Shown: positions 56,074 to 64,000 of the stretch, in pieces
Position numbering within the stretch: the stretch's first letter is position 1
Layout of the letters: every line of letters starts with the position of its first letter
From: Spinacia oleracea
Lineage: Eukaryota; Streptophyta; Magnoliopsida; Caryophyllales; Amaranthaceae
Reading direction: 5' to 3'
Length of the DNA: 64,000 nucleotides
Assembly: GCF_020520425.1 (NCBI RefSeq)
Contig: NC_079490.1
Location: 3,472,001-3,536,000, forward strand
The notes under the pieces: generated by a model
Told to the model about the DNA's origin: nothing
Databases searched by the model: none
The model's input: the letters and a program-made list of their open reading frames with translations, nothing else
Position numbers and translations under genes: made by a program

Positions 56074-59000
56074 TCAATCGTTCTTCGAAAATGGGTAAAA
56101 AGCACAGATACTATCCCATGTAGAAAAACCCAGCCCGAAACTTTGATTTGAATCATCAATAGGTAGCGCACCACCTTGCTTGTGTTCGTAGCTGAGATCA
56201 TCACCCAGAAGTGCCCCGAAATCTCCTGTGATTGATTCATCCTTGCTGCGCCCAATGCGTTGGCGAAACCAGTATAATGAGTCCAGTAAAGCATCAGGCC
56301 TTAAATTCTCAAATGAAACATCTTTCTTTTCATCTGATTCAGCTGAAACCCAGTCGAATTTACCTGCATCAATGGTAAGAATTAGATTCGTTTCATTAGA
56401 AAGCAAGGAAATGAATACATAGGCCTAGGTATCTTAGATTCTTAAGCATGACAAGAACAATTAGGATCAAATTGGTTTTTCTTAAGCGCTTATTTGATCG
56501 GAGACACTCCCTCCGTTCCTAAAAAAGTGTCCATATTGAAGGATTTCACGGTAATTGAGGAAAATGAAAAGTGGGTAAGAAAAAACAATGATTGGGAGTG
56601 TATGTGGAAAGGATATAGTAGATAATTGTTTATTAAATACAAATAAAAGTGGATTTGGGGATGTAAAAGTGGGAAAAGTGTTGAATGTGTAAGAAAAAAC
56701 AATCATGATTTATGGAAATGTAGGAAAAGTATAGGTCCAAAAATAGAAAGTGGACACTTATTAGGAAAAGTGGACACTAATTAGGAAATGCCCGATTTAG
56801 AATTATGAACACCTATTTAGGAACGGAGGGAGTAAGAAATAAGGAAACATGAGAGTTGATATTTAAAAAGTAAGGAGTGGGATTTATGGTTAGGGGAAAA
56901 AATGGAATAAGTAGCTTTCCTACAACCCTCTTCCAAAAGAAGAAAACAACCCAACTTTTTAACAGTTTCCCTCTAACTTTCACATCAAGCTCTGTCATGT
57001 TAAGGCAACAAAGACAATTTCACTCAAAAGTCTCGAATGCATGAAACATGTGTTTAAGGAGATTTATGACTATTGATATATTGTACATAAACTAGTTTTA
57101 ACCCGTGCTATGCACGATTATATATTTTAATCAAATTTATATAATATAGTTTGATCTAGGAATTGAGACAATCAACTAATCAATTTATTCCTACCAATGA
57201 TGAAATAGGATCAGGATGTTATGAATATATACAACATTAATGCAAAAAAATATGGAGTCATGCATTTTTTTTATTTTTGTTTTCAAAGTAAAAATAGGAT
57301 TTCAAAGGTAAATCAATTAAAGGAATAAAAATAGAAATCCAAAAGGTGGACACGTGGCAAGTAAAACATCGTGTTTTAAAATATTAGTATAGATAAAAGT
57401 TTTATGACTAAGATTAATAGAGGAAACAAAATACTAACCTGGTATGGTCTCAGCTGACTGGGGTTCATCTGATGAGCTTCCACCACTAGCAGGAGTGAAC
57501 TCGACAAAAACAGAAGCAGCAGAGTTGCTAAGTGGTGATATTGGTTCGCCACAACAAGCATCCCGAATTGTTTCACGTACTACATTATGTGACGAAGATT
57601 CGAAACCATCCATCATCATCTGCTGGTGTGAAGTATTATATTTCGAGCACTTTTTAGATTTTGATTCATATACAACTTCCTCCAACGTGCCACTGTTGCG
57701 TGGCGAAGGGCAATTTGATTGAGTGTGCTCACTCAAAGGGGATTGGATTAAAGTATCAACAGACTCAAGGGAAGGCAACGGGGAAGATGGTGTAGCCCAA
57801 CTGCCTACTTGAGATGCTGAGTATTGGAGTGAAGGGAGCTCCAGCTTCATAGCCTCGGAAACGGGCTCAGAAGAAGAAGAATTATTATTGCCATTTATAA
57901 TAATAGGGGCATGGCTACCAAGAACATCAATTGAAGAGGTTTGGTTATTGACATTCAAATCAGGATCATATGACCAAAGAGGCCGCACAAACGGATCATC
58001 TTCATGTTGTTCAAATGTAGGAAAAGCATTGTTGCTTGTACTTGCAACAGAAACATGGAACTGGTTTTCCACCTCTCGAAGGCGTTTGTGAGGGTTCAAA
58101 GCTGAGAACATGTAATTATTATTATTATTATTATTGTAACAATTAGATGAGCTCAAACCTTTATGGTGGAGGAGGCTTGAAGGAGGGATATCAAGTAGAT
58201 GAGATGGGGAACAGTTTAGATATCCCTGATTTATCCCTAAATTTTTGAACTCAACATCGGGAATTTCAAAACCATTCGTCTCTGAGGCCTCGGAATGGTG
58301 TATATTATCTCCATTCTGACATGACATCATGTCATCACTTTGTTGGCTATCATTCATTGCTTGCATACGGACACTAGCGGGATAAATGGGTAAACCAGCA
58401 CGTTGTAGCCTCTTAATTCTTGTATTCCAGTAGTTCTTTATCTCGTTATCCGTACGTCCAGGCAGCTGGAAAGAATGCAAATGAGATAAACATCCACAGA
58501 TTAGCCAACTTAGACATGGTTTAGGGCAATTAGAATATGATTAAAGGGGGTAAAACAAAGAATAAGTTTAAAAGAAAATAATATTGTTCGCAACATGAAA
58601 CATGCGGAATATATGTGATAAAAAGTCTAGCAGAAGAAATCACATGGTACGCGTGAACTTCTAGAAAGGAGCCACAGGACAGAGCGCAATTAGAGTACTA
58701 CTCAAAATAAGGATTCGGTAACCAAGTCAATTAAGCAGTTGAAAGAGAACATAAATAAAAACTCAGCTTATGCTTTATTCTGTGAAGAGCGAGGTAGGTA
58801 CTATCATCTCGAGAATTAAATTTTAATAAGCCAGAATTAAATTCTACTAATAGTACATCAAAGACCTATCAAGTAACAAGCATATCATACTTTAGTGCAT
58901 TTAGCTGCATACATTCTAGGCTAACAATAAACAAGTGAAAGGTAACGGCGTAATGCAACACAAATAGTTAATCAATAGCTTCTCCCGAAAGAAGCTATGC

Positions 59001-59783
59001 AATGGGCATACAGATCGTTTAACAAGTGTCTAAAAAACCGGTCATAGACTTATAGCCTACATCAAACCAATTATATACTTGTCCAAAAGGGAGCTCAAAT
59101 ATACATTGAATTTTGGCTAAATAATGAGAATAAAGTCAGTATTACATATTCGAATGATTTTCAGCACAAAATGCTTCAGATGCAGGAAAGTAAGTAATCA
59201 GCTAGATGTGATAAGGGAATCAACATTTTGCTTACAAAAAAAGAAAAAAGAAACCTGAAGTTTTCTGCAAAAATACTGTTGAAATTAGGACACAATTTTA
59301 ATGTTTTAGATATGGTAGATTGACATTTAGCCAAGAAAACAACCTTAAGAACAGCTATCGAATCTTCCAAGCAACAACCATGAAAAACTCAAAAAGGCTG
59401 ATACTAAAAAAAAGTACCTCTGCAGCCATTCGAGCCCACTTGTTACCCATCTTAGCATGGAGTTCTATGATACGATTTTCTTCTTCGGGGGTAAATGATC
59501 CTTTTTTCAAATCCGGTCTCAAGTGATTTGCCCATCGCAAACGACAGCTTTTTCCACAGCGTGAAAGTCCGGAATGTTTTTGGACTGCATTCCAATTTCC
59601 CTCTCCGTGCTTTGTGACATATTCCATCAATATTGTGTCCTCAGCTGATGTCCATGGACCTTTCTTCAGGGAACTTCCACCACCAGAAGAGTTTCCACCA
59701 CTAGAAACCTCTTCCGCACCAGGGGAATTTTTACGACATCTTGCAGCCTTCCTTTTATCACTGTCGCTCGTCATTTCAATCAT
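56074..59783 (-). CDS. GAMYB: GAMYB-type R2R3-MYB transcription factor
   Basis: A nuclear activator of gibberellin-responsive and anther/seed programmes. Three coding exons: 59418-59783, 57439-58465, 56074-56363, totalling 1,683 bases and 560 residues, in phase. R2 runs from about residue 40 (LKKGPWTSAEDTILMEYV..GNWNAVQKHSGL) and R3 from about 92 (LKKGSFTPEEENRIIELHAK), split by an intron before LPGRTDNEIKNYWNTRIKR. The GAMYB signature RAGLPIYP follows. Later come the acidic C-terminal part, MKLELPSLQYS, and the conserved end block RPDALLDSLYW..GALLGDD. The frame is open upstream, but the first ATG is at 59783 (another at 59774). Intron 2 contains a Stowaway and a Helitron. Confidence 0.95.
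56518..56832. mobile_element. Stowaway MITE in GAMYB intron 2
   Basis: Ends CTCCCTCCGTTCCTAAAAAA and TTTAGGAACGGAGGGAG. TA on the right, decayed to CA on the left. 315 bases. Confidence 0.85.
57092..57393 (-). mobile_element. Small non-autonomous Helitron in GAMYB intron 2
   Basis: Minus strand: flanking A, then TCTATACTAATATTTTAAAA.. and at the end CGTGCATAGCACGGGTT, AAAA, CTAG with flanking T. It has the same termini as the element at 25693. No coding, 302 bases. Confidence 0.85.
57823..57843 (-). promoter_or_regulatory. miR159 target site in GAMYB
   Basis: Minus-strand core GGAGCTCCCTTCACTCCAAT within codons for LELPSLQY. The position and sequence match the conserved miR159 site of GAMYB genes, so the transcript should be cleaved by miR159 outside tissues where it is needed. 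Complementarity is judged from memory of the miR159 sequence. Confidence 0.9.
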
Positions 59784-59823
59784 CTCAATAGAGTTCTTAA
59801 AGTTGGTCAATAACCTTTTGTTC

Positions 59824-61044
59824 CTGTTGAATCAATGTTGAAGCAATAATGTTGTTAAGAACTTCATCAACTAGATCATCCAAAAGACAACACCAGGAAA
59901 ACTATTCAAATAAATTTAGCACCCTTTCAATTGTATCCAACAATAAGCTACATTTGCATTTTGCAAGCAAGAAAAAATGAGTGAATGCAAAAGAAATCAC
60001 AAGGTGCAAACAGGTTGCACAAAAAGAGCCAAAACATAACTAAATCCAGTTGACAAATGCTGAATGAAGCTCAATTCATTTCAATTGACTATACACTCAA
60101 GCAAACTAGACTATCCAAAAGTCAACAGGAAGACTATTCAAACAAAGCTAGCAACCTTTCAATTGTAAACCAACAATAAGCTACATTTGCATTTTGCAAG
60201 CAACAAAAAAATGAGTGCAAATGCCAAAGAAATCACAAGGTGCAAACAGGTTGCACGAAACGAGCCAAAACAGAACGAAATCCAGTTGACAAATGCTTAA
60301 TGAAGCTTGATTCACTTCAATTACTATACACCCAAGCATTCGTTCTAAGAAACGCACCTGGTCGTAAACAAGGGACAACAATTAGATAATCACATATGTC
60401 ATCTCTATAGCTTAACTAAGGAAACTGGTTTTGGCACACCCCTTTGTTGATTTTGGCACACCTCTATGTGCGTTGTTTACAGTGTGCTTTCACAGAGGGT
60501 GTGCCAAAATCACTTTTTTGGTGTGCCAAAATCACTTACCTTTAACTAAGTGTCATTCAACGATACAAACAACACAACCAAAGCAGCAAAACGCACAGGT
60601 AAGAGCCATCGTAACTCACACTAGCGCGCTTCTACAGTAGCATACATTTCTAGCAGCTCGAAAGGTCGATTGGAAACTAAATAAGCAATGACAGAGCCAA
60701 TTTAACAATGAAAAACAGATGATGAGATACTCTTTGAAGCTGTACATTAGGGGTAATACCTCATCATACCATTGTCATGAAACAGATTGATTTTCATCCT
60801 GCTAAATTTCATAGATCACACTAATGTCCACACATGAATAATGATATATACTGCTCAAGATCACCAAATCTTCGGAAAAATCAATAGCAGCGCGTATTAA
60901 ACTAGGTAATTCAGTCATAACTAAGAGCAATTCAATCAAATCATAGGAAAATCAGAAACATTTCTGCATTTCTAAGGATGAACTAGTTCTCAACAACAAA
61001 ACAATTGAACTAATTAAATAAACAGGGGTTGAATTAAAATTAAC
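59824..61044 (-). other. 5' UTR intron of GAMYB
   Basis: Donor CTCAG|GTTAAT (exon end 61045) and acceptor GATTCAACAG (exon start 59823) fit consensus, leaving a 40-base leader piece before the ATG. The intron contains a direct duplication (about 59876-60116 and 60117-60340, with TAAGCTACATTTGCATTTTG in each) and a small GGCACACC/GGTGTGCC inverted-repeat element (about 60433-60540). More leader lies at 61045-61700, with a GA-rich region and possibly another intron. Confidence 0.55.
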
Positions 61045-62515
61045 CTGAGACAGTTGAACTGCAATGGTGATCAATCTCCAACAACTTCCCTGGTATTTCC
61101 AGAATCTGATGCTCAAATTCAGACCAATTGGAGCTAATTCAGCTAAAACCTACTGGATTTTTTTAATCTACCGAAAAAGTTGGTAAAATAAATTGGAAAT
61201 GCAATGCTTTGATCTGTGTAGGATAGAAGAAAAAAATCAACCTTGAGTGAAACTCAATTCACAGAACTCAGATTCAAAAACACAACCCAATTTCCCCAAA
61301 AAGAAGGAAAATTACACTAAAAAATACACTAATTTTCAGATCAAATTCCAGAAAAAATCTAAAAATTTGAAGAAGAAAAAAACCAAACGCAAAAATTAAA
61401 CTCGAAAGTCTAAAAGTTAGCGAAAACTCATCTCGTCACTCATCAATTGGAGGAAAACCCAGAACTCCAGAAACCCAATCAGATCCAGAAAAAATTCAAA
61501 AAATTAACGAAAATTCAAATAAAATCTAAGCAATGGGGATGAAAATAGAACCAAAATCTGGAATTATGACTACCCGTAATCAAAGGAAAAGGAAGGCATA
61601 AAGGAAAAAAGAAGAAGAAATGGGGGTTGAGTATTGAAGAGGAGAAAGTGTAGAGAGAGAAACTAGAGTGACACGAAAAACGCTAAGAGTTTCTAGAGAG
61701 ATAAAACTGTGATTTATTTTTGATAAAATTGAAGAGAGAGAAAGTGTAAAAATGGCGTTTTGGAGTGAAAGAAGGGCTACTTCTCCAAACTCTTGTTGCT
61801 TTTCTTCTTCTTCTTCATTCCCCTTCCTCTCACTTTCTCTCTCTAAAAATTTTATTTTTCTGGATTTTAATTTTGAGCTTTTTTTAAGATCTGTATTTCT
61901 AGAAGATTATATTTTATTAATTTTTATTTTGGTCAAATAATTAAAAACTTTGGGTTTGACTCTCCTTTGGGCCCACTTTTTGTACTCTTAATTATGTAAT
62001 TAACTGATTAATTAATTGAGTGATGATCACATTAGTATTACTTAATTACTCATTAATTAATTAATTAGTTTAATAAAGTTTATAAAATCTAATGTTTTGA
62101 CTTAATAATTTGACACAATAGGTTTCCCGAAATAGTAAGGGTCTTTTTTCTATTTTTGTAAAGGGATCTTTTTTATTTTTTATTTTGATAGTTTTAATTA
62201 AATTGTTTTGTGGTTAATTGTAGCAAGTACCCTCAAATGTCTGATTGAGTTTGTGTACTTTCTTGGACCTCGTGTGCCCTTTTTATATTTATTAACACCA
62301 AGAATTAAAAATGAAAAATGAAACATATAGATATTTTAGGATCAGATTGAGAATGAGTCAAAGAGATTAAGTAGATCTCGAATTTGAATTTTTGAAAATA
62401 ATAATAATCCTTTATAATTATTTCTTAGAGTTTTCCTATTACATAAATTAATTTATACTTCTTCTTTGGTACAAAATGATTACTCATTTGATAAATTTGG
62501 TACAGTATTATTGAA

Positions 62516-62698
62516 CTAGTTTGGAACTCGTGTCATGCACTTATAAATGTCTATTTATTTTTATTTAATTATTTTTATACGATCATGTATCATATAGGAA
62601 TTTGTATTAACCTATGTCATGATTCAAAGAGATAATAAATTAAAGAGATAATGTATAGCCAATAAAAGTAACAAATTCAATAAAAATAATATTATAGA
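62516..62698 (-). mobile_element. Possible short Helitron remnant
   Basis: Minus strand begins TCTATAATATTATTTTTATT and ends AAGTGCATGACACGAGTTCC..CTAG with flanking T. The 5' flanking base is G rather than A. It resembles the elements at 25693 and 57092 but is weaker. Confidence 0.4.
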
Positions 62699-62828
62699 CT
62701 TTGTGATTTGTACCTCGGTGCAAAAAAAAAAAGATAAGTTCCTAACAATGTTATTAAAATTAAAACCATAAATTTTTCAAATACTTCTGATTAATCACAA
62801 AAAATAATCCATTATAAAGTCTTAAGTA

Positions 62829-62996
62829 CAACCAATTGTCTGTTGGTTTAGTGGTGATTGGGGCTGAACTTGGTAGGGAGGGCCCGTGTTCAATCCCCCG
62901 CAATAACAATTGGGAGGGGAATGGAACCTATCAACCCATAACTCGCCCCGAATCCGAATTAGTGCTAACACCAAAAAAAAAAAAAAAAAAAAAAAA
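62829..62996 (+). mobile_element. tRNA-derived SINE with poly(A) tail
   Basis: Head TGGTTTAGTGGTGATTGGGG (A box), GTGTTCAATCCCC (B box), body, and an A tail at 62971-62996. It is flanked by TCTTAAGT direct repeats (about 62820-62827 and 62998-63005). Same family as 40375 and 40987. Confidence 0.85.
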
Positions 62997-63380
62997 CTCT
63001 TAAGTTCACAATCCTAGCCCATGCCCATTTGAAAGTTGTGATGTAGCTTGCCCACGTGCACTTCAGTCTTCGGATAACCCTAATAAATGATCATATTTGA
63101 TTAGGACCTGTTAGTTGTTAGCTGATAGTTGGCTTGACTAGCGGTTAGCGATTAGCTGTTTGCATTAGTTGATTTGACTAGCTGGTTGCATTAGTTGTTT
63201 GTGTTAGAGTGTTTGGTAAATTAGATGATAGTTGTTAGTTGTTTAGTATGTAAAATGACCATTGCGGACATTGACATACTTTGTTTCTTATTAATATTAG
63301 ACAAATATTACATCGTGTTAATTTTTTTTCTCTATATTTTTCTAATAAACATTGACTAAATAAAATAAATTTAATTTTAA

Positions 63381-63390
<10 letters not shown>

Positions 63391-63423
<33 letters not shown>
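63391..63423. repeat. (AT)n microsatellite
   Basis: About 16 perfect AT dinucleotides. The flanks 63.0-64.0 kb are AT-rich, with minisatellite-like TTAGTTGTTAGCTGATAG sequence at 63115-63245 and no gene. Confidence 0.9.
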
Positions 63424-63426
<3 letters not shown>

Positions 63427-64000
63427 TTAATTTTATTTTTTTAATAATATATATTTTTCAAAGACAAATATTACTTATGAAATTTTAAGCATGATTGCAA
63501 TATACTTCAATTGCTTCAAAGTACTAATATAAAATTTATTACAACAAAAAACGAATCTAGTAAATAGGGTGAAATGAAAAAAGAAAGTGTGAGTAATGTT
63601 TTTAGGAGAAAAATATGTATGGTACCAAGGTTGATAGTGGTTGTAATTATAGGCAATAGTAGGACAAAATAATCATTTTCATCCACTTTCTCAAACCTCT
63701 AATTGCAAAAAGATCAGGGTTGTATTTGGTTGTTAGAGGATTTGGCCAATTTAGAGGTTGACCAATTCAATCATCTAATATAGGTGTTTGGAAGTTAGAG
63801 GATTGAGATGAATCCTCTAATTCCAAAAAGTTTCCCCATGTAGCTTTTTCAATTAGAGGATTGTGTTGGGTAAGTTGAAAATATAATTGATATACTTTTT
63901 TCTTTTCTTACTTCATTACTTAACTTTACTACTCCTACTTTGCTTACCTTTTTATTTTGAATTTTATTTAACTAGACATTTTTTCTTAAAAAGATGATGT

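Noticed and set aside
61752-61940. A 62-residue plus-strand open frame upstream of GAMYB
   Set aside because: Ser/Phe/Leu-rich translation of a CT-rich promoter or leader tract; no homology.

Overview
This window is nuclear DNA of a flowering plant, almost certainly a eudicot. All but three of the recognisable genes have spliced coding regions with GT..AG introns, the intergenic DNA is AT-rich, and both introns and intergenic space are packed with small plant transposons (Stowaway, CACTA, hAT and Mutator-type MITEs, Helitrons, SINEs). The species cannot be named from the sequence alone.

Layout from left to right: a prohibitin gene (minus strand, cut by the left edge); a transposon block at 3.6-8.7 kb, where a palindromic pair of Helitron-like ends carries a Mutator-like element with a PPR-gene fragment, followed by a CACTA MITE and a second Mutator-like element; a CC-NBS-LRR resistance gene whose last exons encode a receptor-like-kinase domain (9.1-13.6 kb, minus); a broken fragment of an RDM4/IWR1-like gene (14.8-15.1 kb); a 14-exon plastid-type aromatic amino-acid (TyrP-like) transporter (17.6-27.7 kb, plus); a RING-H2 ubiquitin ligase (29.5-30.6 kb, minus); translation elongation factor 1-beta (32.8-37.0 kb, minus); an intronless ATL-type RING-H2 gene squeezed between two SINEs (40.5-41.0 kb, plus); an intronless four-finger C2H2 repressor-type protein (46.9-48.7 kb, minus), flanked on both sides by tandem duplications; a gene-free repeat-rich stretch (49-56 kb); and a GAMYB transcription factor with an intact miR159 target site (56.1-59.8 kb coding, 5' UTR to about 61.7 kb, minus).

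The most striking locus is at 9.1-13.6 kb. The NLR exon ends at a phase-1 donor, and splicing 107 bases downstream joins it exactly in frame to five kinase exons, predicting a 1,293-residue NLR-kinase fusion. In the kinase part the catalytic Asp of HRD is Asn, and the metal-binding Asn of the same loop is Ser, while the ATP-site Lys, DFG and APE are kept. This is the expected look of an integrated pseudokinase (a possible integrated decoy). It rests on gene-model logic from the sequence and needs transcript support.

The other genes are ordinary housekeeping or regulatory plant genes that act independently. The transporter and EF-1-beta neighbourhood resembles, from memory, the Arabidopsis At5g19500-At5g19510 order, which would make it an old syntenic core into which transposons have since inserted.
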